Of a stretch of 64,000 bases of DNA, positions 12,176-24,834 are shown piece after piece. Both the position numbers and the translations under genes were made by a program. Numbering within the stretch: the stretch's first letter is position 1; every line of letters begins with the position of its first letter. The stretch covers positions 60,545,178 through 60,609,177 of the forward strand of contig CM060322.1 of NCBI GenBank assembly GCA_030674155.1. Reading direction: 5' to 3'. Under the pieces are notes generated by a model. It had not been told where the DNA came from and did no database searches. It saw only the letters and a list, made by a program, of their open reading frames with translations. Origin of the DNA: Stramonita haemastoma. Its lineage: Eukaryota; Mollusca; Gastropoda; Neogastropoda; Muricidae.

Positions 12176-12987
12176 CTGTCAATTCCAACAGCATTTTTAT
12201 AAAACAACAATAAACTAAAGAGAAAACATCTAAAACTGTTGGTTCTCTGCAAACAATTCTCTGAATGTGAATGATTCCATGCACAGAACATGACATATAT
12301 CAAACAATATTGAACCCATGAACAAGAACAAAACATAAATTTACTATACTATGCAGCTGAAAAATGGACGTTCTCGCCAACCTTATTCAACAGACCATCT
12401 CATTCATGAGAAAATTTTTTACAAATAATGTAAGAAATGTACATCTTTGGCTTCTTTTCCTTAAATATCTCCCTTGAGAAGTCATTGTAGCACGGGCACC
12501 AAAGAGTTGTTTACCTAACCTTCTATGTATACATGTATTCATGTGGCTGTGTGCTAAAGCCTAGGCCTCTGCAAATGGCTTCACCATAGATCTATCTGAC
12601 GACCCGGATCTGAATCTTATTCAAGGGGATATTTTCCCCTGGAGTTAACGTAAGTGCAAATCTATTGATTTTCTTTAATTCAGACATCAAATAAACAGTT
12701 ATGTAGGTAGCTGGTTGTGATCACCGAGTTGCTATTTAAACCAGTCGATTGAATTTCAAAAACCATTTTTTCCAAAAGTAGAAGTCAAACTATCTTTTCC
12801 GCTCACATAATGATAATGTATTCATGAGTGTTCCTTTTCAGAAATGCACTTAGTTTATGTTTTCCAGTTACAATATTTTCAACCCTCTTTGTCCACTTTT
12901 TATGACGACCTTTCTGCAGTAAATCAAACACATATTTGACAAAGACGCACAGAAAACTGAGAAAGAAGTGTAAAACTAATAAACAAT

Positions 12988-13068
<81 letters not shown>

Positions 13069-13109
13069 CTTTGATCACATGCATGACAAAAGAAGTGTCA
13101 AAGACTCAC
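12176..13109 (-). other. NCOA6 intron with (AT)n
   Basis: The donor is ATCC|GTGAGT at 13109 and the acceptor CAG at 12176 (minus strand). A perfect (AT)n run of about 72 bp (12993-13066) starts about 45 nt after the donor. Nothing else is recognised. Confidence 0.75.
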
Positions 13110-15119
13110 GGATTTCTGAATGGTGTTCTATGGCTTTCGAGAAGTTACTGAACGTGGCAGTAACTTCAGGACATGTCGGCATATAGCCAGCAGGCATGAC
13201 TGGCTCCTTCTTCACCTCTGAATTCATCAGCTTCTTTGAACCCATCAAAGGTTTTCCAGCCACTGAGGGGTCAAAGTGAGGAGGGGAGTCAGATGATATG
13301 GTGTCCACAGAACGATCTGATTGGCTCCCAATGCCCGAGTCCTGATGCTCCTGTTTGCCCTGAGCATCCTGTAGGGGAGACAACAGCATCATGTTGTCGA
13401 CGTGGCTGATAGGACTTTGAGAACTGGAGTTATCTTCGCAGTCTGAGAACAGTCTGCTGCTGCTGCCTGAAGGACTGCTGTTGAACGGGGTGAACTCTCT
13501 GGCACCACTCTCAATCCCTACACTAGTTAAATTTCCTCTGCTGTTTGTGTGGAACATCTGGACATCTGTTTCCATGGGCTGAGCCACTGAAGCATGGTCA
13601 TTCATTAGGTGTTCGGCCAATCTGGCCCTTTTTGCCTGAGGTTCCAAGTGTAGGATGCTGGAAGGCTGGTAGCTGCCCATCTGACTCGCCATGGATCTAT
13701 ATTGTTCCACGTCCCATGCTTCTCTCGGCATTGTCCGTCTACCCTGACCTGCAGGCACAAGGTCTGGCCTGGTTGGTGGCTCAGCTCTGAGGAACTGGCA
13801 GCTTGGAGGATGGGGAGAACTAGATGCACAGGGTGAAGGTAGCATGGGACTCCTGTCCACTGCAGTTACCACAGGCTGTATGTGCATCAAAGTCGATGTC
13901 CCAGACAATGGGGAAGAATTTCTGGGTTCCATAATACCAGTGTGAGGATTGATGAGGGAGTCTCCTTCTGCTCTGTAATTAGCCCCTGCGGACTGAACAC
14001 CCATGACTTCAGCACTGCCACCATGAGGAGTAAATGGAAGGGACGGCAGGTGTGGGTGTTGGGGTTTCTGCCGATTGCTGTTTTCGACTTCAGCACTGCC
14101 ACCATGAGGAGTAAATGGAAGGGGCGGCAGGTGTGGGTGTTGGGGTTTCTGCCGATTGCTGTTTTCGACTACAGCGTTGCCACCATCATCAACCGAGCCA
14201 GAGGCAGCCATCTGGTTCTTAGTGCGACGACGGCAGGCCCTTTTCTTTGGTTTGTCCTCTGCAGCTAAAGCATTGTTATTAGTTTCTAAACTGGACACAT
14301 TGCTCTCCTGTTGGTCTTTTTTCCTTTTCCGAACACCTGCTTTCTTTGTTCCTTTTTCATGTGTGGGCTGAAGAGGAGGAACAATGTTTTGCTGACTGGT
14401 AACATAGCCTGCTTCTGCTGCCATGTGGAGTGACATCCTTGCCATCTGTAGACTGCCTGGCTGTGAGGGAAATGGGGCAGTCACTGTCTGCTGCATACAG
14501 GGGGACTGCGCTAGTGGTTGCACCTGGGGTTGTTGGACATAAAAGTTCTGACCACCAGCAGGAATGGCAGGGGGGGCTGCTAGTCTGAAACTAGCTGATG
14601 GGGTAGGTAAAGATGCTGCCATATGACTATGAAAGCCACTAGTATTTGCCATCTCTAAATAGGCATGGTACTCCGAGTTGTTCATCTTGGACTGTAAATG
14701 TGATTTGGTACACAACAATGCCCTATTGGCCTCTGCACTAGGATGTACTACTTTTGAATGTGAAGTAGACTGATCCTGAAAACTGTTCACACCAGGACCG
14801 GGGCCAGGCGTGTCTTCTGGCCGCCCTACATGCCCCGCTGCTCCTGCCGCCGACACTGGAGGCTCTGCACTAGCAGTCTGGGAAGCATCCACAGCACCGA
14901 AGGCCAGCTCAGCCCGCTGGCTGCTGGGCGTGGCCACACTCTGTGTGACGAGTCTGTCCCCGCCAAACTGAACTCCTAGGACGCCAATCCTGCGCAGCGT
15001 GGGGTCATCCTGTTCCGCCAGCCATTTCAGCCGCAACGCCGCGTTCTTGGGGATGTTGAGGGTCACTTTCACGCTGTTCCAGGGCTCCACCTTCTTCACC
15101 ACCAGCTGCTTCCTCTTGT
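13110..15119 (-). CDS. NCOA6: NCOA6-like coactivator, coding exon 2 (residues ~41-710)
   Basis: This 2010-bp exon starts after GTTTCAG and ends at ATCC|GTGAGT; it is phase 1 in and out. It opens DKRKQLVVKKVEPWNSVKV and continues through NIPKNAALRLKWLAEQDDP to RRIGVLGVQFGG. From memory this matches vertebrate NCOA6, where KVEPWNSVRV is followed by a NIPREAAERLRILA-type helix and LGILSVQI. This is the basis of the gene call. The remainder is disordered. Two basic clusters near residues 297-343 (VRKRKKDQQ and KPKKRACRRR) look like a nuclear localisation signal. A 27-residue duplicated block is listed separately. The C-terminal part carries EVKKEP, another sumoylation-like site. NCOA6 bridges nuclear receptors and the MLL3/4 methyltransferase complex in vertebrates. 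No LXXLL box is seen in this exon. Confidence 0.92.
14005..14166 (-). repeat. 81-bp coding duplication in NCOA6
   Basis: Two tandem 81-bp units start GACTTCAGCACTGCCACC at 14005 and 14086; a third partial unit follows at 14167. They encode 27 residues including NSNRQKPQHPHLP and TPHGGSAEV. The two units differ at very few bases, so the duplication is recent. Confidence 0.9.
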
Positions 15120-15195
15120 CTGAAACAGTTTCATGCTGGTCAATTCATCCACATCATAATTACAACATGTATTACTGAAAGCTTTAAAACAAACA

Positions 15196-15540
<345 letters not shown>

Positions 15541-15786
15541 TTCTTTGAAACTTTTAGATGAAACTTATTATTCAAAGAATAAGCACACATAATGGCTTTT
15601 TTTTTTTTTTTTTGAAATCCAGCCCTTGGTCAAGGGATATTTAAAAAACAACAACATAGATCTAAAAAAGAAAAATCAGTCACCTTAATACAATTACACA
15701 TGAAAAACAGTGTATCTACATATTTACCTTATGTATTGCAAGTTCATCTGTAGGATGAACTCTGACAACAAAGAGATGATGTGGGG

Positions 15787-15821
15787 GAGGGAGGGAGGGA
15801 GGGAGGGAGGGAGAGAGGGAG

Positions 15822-15907
<86 letters not shown>

Positions 15908-15937
15908 AAGAGAGAGAGAAAGAGAGAGAGACGCAGA

Positions 15938-15950
<13 letters not shown>
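15787..15950 (+). repeat. (GGGA)n/(GA)n/(GACA)n microsatellite
   Basis: A compound purine-rich array directly abuts the 3' end of the minus-strand LINE fragment at 15938-16988. Confidence 0.9.
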
Positions 15951-17083
<1,133 letters not shown>

Positions 17084-17368
17084 ATTTTTGCTTTACTTTG
17101 TTTCGTTTTATTCACACTGTATGCAATAGCTGTAAAGTTTAAAAGTACAGTCTAATCTTCAGAGCAGACTTCTAGAAACATACCTAACTTTTAGAAACAT
17201 ACCTAAAATCCAACTCACTGCGCTGTGTGTTCAATCATAATCATATTTTCAAGTTCAGGTTCAAAACCAACACTTTCCAATACTTTCAAACATCCGCACA
17301 CCGTCCACGTGAAAAAACAACATTAATTAAATGACACAATACCTAAATTATTTCATTCCTTAAGGCAA

Positions 17369-17506
17369 AAGTCATTTGGATGAGACCATAAACCGAGGTC
17401 CCGTTTGCGAACACACGCAGAACATCTTGCGCACATGTTAAAATCCCATTCCGCCTTTCGGAAGAGCAGGCCATCGTGTGCCGGTAGGAGCGGATGACAA
17501 AATTAT
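17369..17506 (+). repeat. SINE-A internal fragment
   Basis: This matches the SINE-A body: GGATGAGACCATAAACCGAGG, then ACACACGCAGAACATCTTG, then a CGTGTGCCGG segment. The head and tail are missing. Confidence 0.75.
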
Positions 17507-17562
17507 TTTTAAAAAAAAAACCCAGTATGCACACAGGTGTCGTGTTTAGACACCATCCCTGA

Positions 17563-17676
17563 GGGAAAAAAAAAAAAAAAAGGGTAGGCACTGCACTTTT
17601 GGCAACGCGCTCTCCCCAGTGAGAGCAGCCTGAATTTCACGCAGAGAAATCTGCTGTGACATAAAATGGTATAAAA
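17563..17676 (+). repeat. SINE-F 3' fragment
   Basis: GGGTAGGCACTGCACTT, a CGCGCTCTCCCC segment and the end GACATAAAATGGTATAAA match the 3' half of SINE-F copies at 36120-36440 and 60055-60450. Confidence 0.75.
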
Positions 17677-18470
17677 AAAAATTAATAATAATAATGATAA
17701 ACCAGACTGTGCTGATGATGCCAGCCACTCCGCTTAAGTTAACTTATCATCCCCAGATTAAAAAAAAAAAAGTAAAAAAGAATAACAAACATGTTTAAAG
17801 TACAAAAGTTTGCATAAAAGTGCCACATGGGCAAATACCACTGCAGAATGGACATCCTGTGCCCATCCCAGTGTCTAAGTTTCACTACCTGGTCGCCAGA
17901 ACAAAAAAAAACACAGGCAGAAAGTCATATAATGAAAACAAAAAATTGAAAGAATTGCTTGAAATAAGGCAGGAAAGTGGGGACTGGGAAGGCAGAAAAT
18001 AAGCACAAGAAATTATAGAAAGATAAGGTGAAAGACAGCAACAAAGAGAGAGACAGAAAAGTGGAACTGTCTAGCACGGAATTTCCTCCAGGTGGGGAGG
18101 CTATTTATACCACAAGAACCCCCAGGCGCTGCGTTTTGTAATTTTAATCACTATGACCTTTGAGCACATGACTCAATCATATATCAGCTTAATTTCTACA
18201 ATGGATATTTACTAGTCACCCTCCCCTGAAGGCTGTAGACCCTTCAAAAGTCTGTCAGTGTTGATTTTCTCAGTCAGCTCTACTGACCACTGCCGTGTTT
18301 TTTGTTTGTTAGGTTTTTGTTTTGCTTTTTACATAGTACTTAGTAGGGCACTGCCTGGACGAGGAGGCCTGGGCGCCTCCGCAGTTCACACACAGAGCGG
18401 GGTCCTGACATTCCCCGTTGTGTACTGCCTTCACACTCAAATGAAGTCACTGCATATCATTTATGGCTGG

Positions 18471-18605
18471 CTGGGATAGCCTGGTGGTTAGAGTGATGCA
18501 CTTTGCGCTGGTGATCTGCTGACCTGGGTTTGAATCTCATTTGAGAGGATTTTTCCTCTAGCATTAACATCAGTGCTGACTCCACTCCCTCAAGAAGACC
18601 ATGGT
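18471..18605 (+). repeat. SINE-A 5' fragment (tRNA-related head)
   Basis: It has an A-box-like GGATAGCCTGGTGGTTAGAG, a B-box-like GGGTTTGAATCTC and CATCAGTGCTGACTCCACTC as in SINE-A, then diverges after 18605. Confidence 0.7.
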
Positions 18606-18736
18606 GGGTAAAAATGGGGTAGCTCTAGCAAGGTAAAAAAGAGCAAACAACCCCCCCCCCCCCCCAGCAAAACAAAAATATGCCACAAAACTTTACAAAG
18701 CTAAAGTCTTATACACGCACAAAAAGTTTTCAATGG

Positions 18737-19110
18737 ACCAGCCGCCATGGCACAGTGGTTAGCGCCTCGGATTCCAGACTGGAAGATCGCAGGTTCGAAT
18801 CCCATAAGTCATAGGGATTTTTTCGGGCTCCGGCCGGCTCCTACCCAGACTGAGTGTGCTGTGGGCTCAGTGGGGAGACTGGGACCACACAGTCGAGCTT
18901 CATCCACTTTACGGATGCGAATTTGAGAGTGTTGCTCAAATTACCTGACCAACATTGCAGGTGTCTGTATCTCTCGGGCCTGGTTGACGCCGGGATATAT
19001 TATGACAGTAAGCGTAGAGAACAACCCTGTCAAGTAGTCTCAAAGCGGATGCACCTCCACAGCAGCATCATTATATCATCCTCATCATCATTGATCATCA
19101 TGCAATAATA
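18737..19110 (+). repeat. SINE-D (tRNA-headed), ending in an ATC-rich tail
   Basis: The head reads CATGGCACAGTGGTTAGCGC with a B box at GCAGGTTCGAATCCC. A body of about 270 bp follows and ends in ATCATC repeats. This is the only copy recognised in the window. Confidence 0.6.
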
Positions 19111-19119
19111 AAAATTGCC

Positions 19120-19600
19120 TGATTCGGTGGCCTCCGTTGCTCTGGCCTCATGGTGACCTCAGATTCGGTTTCCCCATATGCTTCTGTGCCTGTGGTGAAT
19201 CTGTGTCAAAGCCTTTGGGGTTGGAGGTTCGCGGGGAGGCGGTCGTTGAAGGGACGTTGTGGTGGTCGCCACCTTGGGTGGGTGGCTCACTCAGTCTGGC
19301 TCCGTGACTGAGCTAATACTGTCGTTAGTAGGGGGCTTAGTAGGTGGTGTCCTGCGTATGTTAGCTCAGAACAGGCACCACTGAACACCACCAAAGTGAC
19401 CCAGCAGAAGTGCAGGGCCCCTCTGGCTGGTGGTCCCGTGGCAGCCTAATATTGATGGGCTCCCTGTGGACTCCCGGCCCCGGGGGTGAGACACAACGAA
19501 TCTGGGTATGGCTGTGGCAGGGAAATTGAAATGAGCGGCGTGGGAACAGCAGTATGGGAGCGTCACAGAAGATGAGGCAGCAAAAAAAAAAAAAAAATTT
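19120..19600 (-). repeat. Dispersed repeat R1, second copy
   Basis: This is the reverse-complement homologue of 60-185 plus 1972-2185. It is continuous where the first copy is split by the 186-1965 transposon, reading TTCTGAGCTAACATACGCAG on the minus strand. Confidence 0.55.
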
Positions 19601-19691
19601 TCAATGGAAATGAGGACAGAATTCGGCAATCAAACATGTGCAGCCACACACACATATGCAAACATTCAAACAGAATGTTTATATAAACTAC

Positions 19692-19836
19692 CTTTTAGGA
19701 GTAAACTCTTCAGCTCATCTTGAAAGCTCTGAAGTCGATCACTGAAGCCTGGGTCATAGAAATCCCCTTCACAGGTGACCACAGTCTCTATGTAGTCCTC
19801 TTGAGGACCCATTGCATCCCTCCATCCACCTTATAC
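19692..19836 (-). CDS. NCOA6: NCOA6 coding exon 1: start codon and N-terminal module
   Basis: The exon follows a strong acceptor (TTTTACTCGACAG) at 19837. It carries 24 nt of 5' UTR and starts at ATG 19812-19810 in a good context (GCAATGG). An in-frame TAA lies upstream within the exon. It encodes MGPQEDYIETVVTCEGDFYD and then a helix ending DELKSLLLK, exits in phase 1 at AAAAG|GTAGTT and continues as DKRKQLVVKKVEPW in the next exon. From memory, vertebrate NCOA6 has a corresponding FVAFKGNIDD...NLLHMDSSKLKVQKVEPW order. LKSLL fits LXXLL but sits in a conserved structured helix, so receptor binding by it is not implied. Two out-of-frame upstream ATGs (19825, 19817) could dampen translation. 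Confidence 0.85.
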
Positions 19837-19883
19837 CTGTCGAGTAAAAGACAGCAATCATACACACTTCTCACTACATGGGA

Positions 19884-20115
19884 GACGGCATAGTCTGGTG
19901 GCCAGAACATTGTGCTCACAATTAGACGACCCAGGTTTGATTCCTGTTCAAGGGGATTTCTCACCTGGAGTTAACATCAGTGCCGACTCCTCCTCTCTCC
20001 CCCAAAATCCTTCAGATAGCCCCGTGTGCGAACACACGCAGAGCATCTTGTGCACATGTTAAATCTTGGTCTTTTTGTAAGAGTAGGTGCCGGTGGGAAC
20101 AGACGACAGTGGTAA
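19884..20115 (+). repeat. SINE-A, 3'-truncated copy
   Basis: The head is GGCATAGTCTGGTGGCCAGA with B box CAGGTTTGATTCC, then CATCAGTGCCGACTCC, the ACACACGCAGAGCATCTTG segment and TGCCGGTGGGAACAGACGAC. It stops before the LINE-like tail. Confidence 0.75.
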
Positions 20116-20179
20116 GAAACTTGTGTAGAGCATGGCAGCAAAGAGTCCTCAGAGGAGAACCCCCCCTTCAAACAAGTAT

Positions 20180-20397
20180 TTTGGGCCTTTTATCTTCCTT
20201 ACACTCTAGGGAGGCCGGCCCATATCCTGTATGTGATGAGTTCAGACTCAGATTCGAACCCATGATCTCTGGATATGCACTTTTTTTTTTTTGGGGGGGT
20301 AGCCACCTATGGTCCAAGTCCTGGATGAGCTTGGCGCTGCTTAACCTTCAGTTAATTGGGCGAGCACTCTACCAACTGAGCTGAGGGGCCTCTCAAT
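20180..20397 (-). repeat. SINE-H (tRNA-headed)
   Basis: On the minus strand it begins with a tRNA-like head CCTCAGCTCAGTTGGTAGAG, with a GGTTCGAATCTGAGT B box further on. It contains a poly-T/poly-G run. Single copy in this window. Confidence 0.55.
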
Positions 20398-20409
20398 ATT
20401 ATAGGGTCA

Positions 20410-20848
20410 TCTAAGCCTTATGTAGTTCACTTTTGTTCCTCCTTGACCAGATCCAACTTGAACATCTCTATGCTGCTTCTATCATGGCTTTCAGGGCTCT
20501 GGTTTTTTTCTTCCCTGCAATCAAGAGCTGTTTCATGAGGTTGTGTGCAGATCCTCCAACAACCCCCTGGCTCCTCCAACAACCCCCCTGGCTCCTCCAA
20601 CAACCCCCCTGGCTCCTCCAACAACCCCCCTGGCTCCTCCAACAACCCCCCTGGCTCCGACTTCTGCAGCTAGGACTTATAGCCTTGTTTCCTCAGGTTG
20701 TTAGCCAGATCTGCATACTTTTCAATCTTGTAGGCGTGAGATGCCTCCATCCTGTGCTCATATGGAACAGTCATCTCTATCATGATCAGCTGCTTGGTTG
20801 AATGCGAGTTTACTATGTCAGGTCTCGTACGACTCTTGGTGATGACAA
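20410..20848 (-). pseudogene. LINE L2 fragment with RLE-type endonuclease-like domain
   Basis: Minus-strand reading gives TKSRTRPDIVNSHSTKQLIM, IEMTVPYEHRMEASHAYK and KYADLANNLRKQGYKS, then a stop, then AAEVGARGVVGG. RPDIV followed by IEMTVP resembles the (R/K)PD...(D/E)xT catalytic pattern of retroelement restriction-like endonucleases. Downstream, GGSAHNLMKQLLIAGKKKTR and MIEAA*RCSSWIW show another stop (TAG) and a frameshift within a 21-bp array. It is a dead retroelement C-terminus; the exact clade is uncertain. Confidence 0.65.
20557..20657 (-). repeat. 21-bp minisatellite inside LINE L2
   Basis: About five units of GGCTCCTCCAACAACCCCCCT on the plus strand encode RGVVGGA repeats in the ancestral LINE frame. 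One unit is a base short and shifts the frame. Confidence 0.85.
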
Positions 20849-20854
20849 AATTTA

Positions 20855-20945
20855 CAAATCCGCATACACACGGGGACTGGATGTAAAATAGCACATAAGT
20901 GCTCATTCCATTACCCTCAAAATAAAAGAATAAATAAATAAATTT
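20855..20945 (+). repeat. SINE-A/LINE L5-type 3' tail, solo
   Basis: This is a tail only: CACACGGGGACTGGATGTAA, TAGCACATAAGTGCTC hairpin, CCATTACCCTCAAAATAAAAG, then (AATA)n. Confidence 0.7.
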
Positions 20946-21435
20946 TAAAAATTCATGGGAGTTTTAAGGAGTTTGCAAGGGGTGTTTCAAGAAATCCAAG
21001 AGTGCAATTCATGTAGTTTTATAATATGGATACACACTTAGTCTACTCTACCACTGACTGCCAGGCAAACTCAAACTGACAATGCATAAGCTGCCAACCT
21101 TTGAAAATCCAGAGACAAATTTGGTGGGGGAAAGGTTTGGAAGGGAGCCCCCCCCCCCTGAAAAAGTCAGGAGGGTGTGCACCCTGAAGCTGAGGCATCT
21201 TTTCCTGGTTGAAAGAGCAAACTCATCATCACCTGACATCATGATGTAGTCAGAACAGAACAGTATCACAGTATGCCACACAATAAAACAAAATGGCTAT
21301 AGATGGAAACAAAGTACAAAAAACTCTTATCACATCAGTTTTCATGAAGTACAAGATCAGTAGATTAAATAAAACCTGTTCTCTAATTAGCACATCGTCC
21401 TCCAGGGAAGACAATGTTCTTTCCATTTAAAAAAA

Positions 21436-22223
21436 AAAAAACACAGTCGATAGTCTACCGCATGCTATCATCACTGTTCTCAAGCCAGAGCCATTTGTCA
21501 AGCCAGATCTGGAAAACCGTCTTGAAAACTCTTACGTCTACCAGCTCTAAACCCTGCTGGAACGTTGCTTCTTCTGCTATCTCCTCAATCAGTCTCTGTC
21601 ACAATGACGTCACTTGTTTCAGGAGTGCAAGGCTTCTTGGAAAATGACATAAACAAGTAAGAAAATGACATCACACCAGCTGGCTTCATTGTGACGACTG
21701 TACTGTAGGCCTAATCTATGCATCTTACCTTCCCTGTGTTATCAACGTAATGACTGACGCATTTAGTGCTATTTAGAAATTATAGAAGCGGCAGTTACGA
21801 TGTTGCACTGTTTGTTCAAATACGCGCTGTCCACGGGTTTTTTGCGCCCATTAGGGCACACTGGTCAAATTATTTTGCGCAAAGTTGAAAAAAATGTGGT
21901 AATCCCGCACGGGTGCACCCTCAAACTTCGGATCCTCAGGAGGCTATCAACTTTTGACCTCTGAATGAAATGATTTTTGATTGGTTTAAAATTTCTCAAT
22001 CTCATTAGCATTCGGAAAATGTCCGCGTGTTCTGAAACTGACGTCAAAATATAGGTCAAAACTCTCAACTGTGGCAGCCAGTGCCTTTCTCTGATCGTTT
22101 TGACTGCTGTATGAATGAATTTTGTTGTGGCGGTGGACAGCAGAATTTTTCTTTAAAAAAAACAAAAACACGGCGGACAATATTAAAATAAAAATGGCGG
22201 AAACGGGATGATTGACAACACTG
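21436..22223 (+). repeat. Second copy of the 186-1965 transposon family (right half)
   Basis: 21436-21925 parallels 1462-1960 throughout, including a CTGTCACAATGACGTCACTTG segment and TTGCGCCCATTAGGGCACAC. The first copy ends with its TIR, whereas this one runs on with a different 300 bp that ends CAACACTG at 22223. Whether 22223 is its true terminus is inferred. I found no matching left TIR. Confidence 0.6.
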
Positions 22224-23084
22224 CCTTGGAAAAAGAAAATTCAATGAAAGATCAACCAACTCTCCTCTGCCTGTGTAGTTTGGTCACTGGTCAACGGAAA
22301 ATAGGTCACCAGCAGGCCCTTTGTGCCCATGTTGTTGTGATAGACAATGAGAAAGTTTGACGGACCATGTGGAAATGTGATTACACCGAAGATGATGTGC
22401 GACCACTTTATTTTTCAAATTGATTTTCTACTACCCAAAACCATTTTCAGTACTCATATCAGCTGCATATGTTAGTTTGACTTTTATTGTTTCTATTACT
22501 TAAAGAGAAATGGTAAAATATTCCAATTGTACTTTGGCTCTGAACTAGTTTTGTTTGTCAATGGTGAGGCGTAGCAGTGTCCATTTAGGGGCGCCCTTTT
22601 TTCTGGCAAAAATGATATTAAACCTTTGATTTCTAAGCAACGGCATTAAATGATGCCTGCATTTTATTTCCACTATATATACCACTCATTCACATCACCC
22701 ACACAGAAAACACACTCTCAGGTAATTTCAGAAACATCTTTTTTTTTCTTTAAAGTGACTACCCAGTGCCCCTCCAGGTGACAATCTTTTGGCAGTAACT
22801 TTAAGTCATTATGTTTTATTTCCTAGCTTTCTTGTTTATTCACCTACTTTATAAAAATATTTTTTATAACTTGTTTCAAATGAAAAAACCCCTCAAAATT
22901 ACATATAATTTGGTTTCATTAAGTACTTTGGCTGGTTGAATAAAGTGAATAATGGCAGGATTCTTCCTGACTGGAGTCACGGTGAGGGTTCTGTACTCAT
23001 TATTCAATATGAATGTCATACAGCAAGTTCATGGCAATGTAAATGAAGTTTGGAAAAGATACGGTACTTTGTCGAGGAATTATC

Positions 23085-23312
23085 AAGTCAAAATGATCTT
23101 TATTGAGGGCAAAAGATTAAGTCTACATAATTTTTTTTTCATCCTGCCCTGAAAAAAAAAAAAATCCAGAAAATTGACTTTGAAAAGCAAATTCAATCTA
23201 TGACCTTTTTTTTTTTTTTTTTTTAACCAGACTTCACAATACAAAATAAAACAAAACCAAGACAGTACAACATAAGCTCAAGTCATACAGACAAAATACA
23301 AAATGTAAACAG
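23085..23312 (-). repeat. LINE L3 3'-end fragment
   Basis: GATCTTTATTGAGGGCAAAA, CATCCTGCCCTGAAAA and GACAGTACAACATAAGCTCA match the 3' UTR of the LINE at 24085-27090, in the same orientation. Confidence 0.7.
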
Positions 23313-23362
23313 TACTGGGCGCTTCACCAGTGGCACGTGACTTTAGAAGGCGTACTTACTAC

Positions 23363-24018
23363 CGTAAAATCCCTAGCATAAGCCCACCATCTAGCAAACG
23401 CCCACCCCCCACTTTGGGCCAAAAGTTGTGCACAGGGGTAACTACCTAGTAAACGCCCACTATGCTCACTTTCACTAGGATTTGTGCAGACTGTTCTAAA
23501 AGTCATCTTTTCCCTCTTCTTTACCTTTTCGTGTTTCTTTCTTTTTTTCTTATTCTTTGTCCCCTCTCCTCACTCCCACCCATCCCCAACAAAGTGATTT
23601 AAAATTACGTCATGCTTTTTCCACTGACGTCTTTTGTCTGTGACATACTGGTAGTTTGACGACGCTTCCTGATGGCCAGAAGTTGGTTCTTGAATCTCTC
23701 TGAGCCATTTTTGCAAAATGCCCAAGTGACAGTCTTACACTGTATCACCGAGCCAGTCTTCTTCTCTCTCTCTTTAATGTCCTTGTTGGCCTTCTTTGCC
23801 TCAAAGTCCCTTTTTTTTCTATTTTCCTTCACTTTTACTCACAGACCTAACTTACATGCTTTCGGGGTTTGTATTCACTCAAGTACACAATTGAGCACAA
23901 AATTTACTTTGTGCAAAGGGGTCTATCCCTAGCAAACGCCCAGCCCCCAATTTTGCCCTAAATCAGTGCACAGGGGGTGGGGGGTGGGGTGGGGTGGGGG
24001 TATGCTAGGGATTTTACG
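23363..24018. mobile_element. 656-bp TIR element with 3-bp TSD (TAC)
   Basis: It begins CGTAAAATCCCTAGCATA and ends with the reverse complement of the same 18 bases. It is flanked by TAC on both sides (23360-23362 and 24019-24021). Just inside each end is a related sequence in direct orientation (CTAGCAAACGCCCA...GTGCACAGGGG at about 23390 and 23928). There is no transposase. A 3-bp TSD fits several superfamilies (PIF/Harbinger, Academ, Zator), so I leave it unclassified. Confidence 0.7.
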
Positions 24019-24193
24019 TACTTGTAGCCTTAGACTAGAGCATGTAGGCCTATCGTCCAAAGGACACTTCACTCATGCTCCTTAGACTAGAGTCAAGTCA
24101 AGTCAAGTCAAAAAAATGATCTTTATTGAGGGTAAAAGATTAAGTTTACACAACCTTTTTTCATCCTGCCCTCACTAAAAAAAAATTATGAAA

Positions 24194-24393
24194 CAGGGTT
24201 CATACAGACTTGGTGGAACAAAATTTAGGGCTTTTTAGGGCCTTTTTTTTAAGGCCTTTAAATCCAAATTCAGGGCCTAGCTGTGGGGTAACAAATGTAT
24301 AAATAGCAACCTAAATACACCTTTTCTTACACACACACATATATTAATATATTATATAATATATATTATTATGTATGTATATATATATGTATG

Positions 24394-24465
<72 letters not shown>

Positions 24466-24587
24466 TCAGAGTCAAGTGAGCAAAGTCGCCTTGTGTGAAA
24501 CTGTATGGTGGATACTGACACAACTTAACAAGAGACAAGGAGGTGGGAGGCAGCAGAGTCCCAAAGAGGGAAGGGGGGGGGAGATAA

Positions 24588-24628
<41 letters not shown>

Positions 24629-24745
24629 TGCGTGCGTGCGTGCGTGACTGTTTTGATTTATTTGATTGATTTATTCTTTTATATCGAGGATAATGGAATA
24701 AGCTGTGACTGTGAGTGAGTAAGTGAGTGAGTGAGTGTGTGTGTT

Positions 24746-24834
<89 letters not shown>

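Noticed and set aside
18471..18535. tRNA gene
   Set aside because: The A/B boxes belong to SINE heads: no acceptor stem pairing and the same body follows in several copies. The same holds for 19884, 52920, 53700, 56489, 61060 and 62635.
18256..22223. CAGTGTTGATT at 18256 as left end of a transposon ending CAACACTG at 22223
   Set aside because: It would enclose a conserved NCOA6 exon, and the similarity is only 11 bp; probably chance.
23605..23832. Basic 75-residue minus-strand ORF inside the 656-bp TIR element
   Set aside because: Lys/Arg/Glu-rich low complexity, no transposase signature and too short to support.
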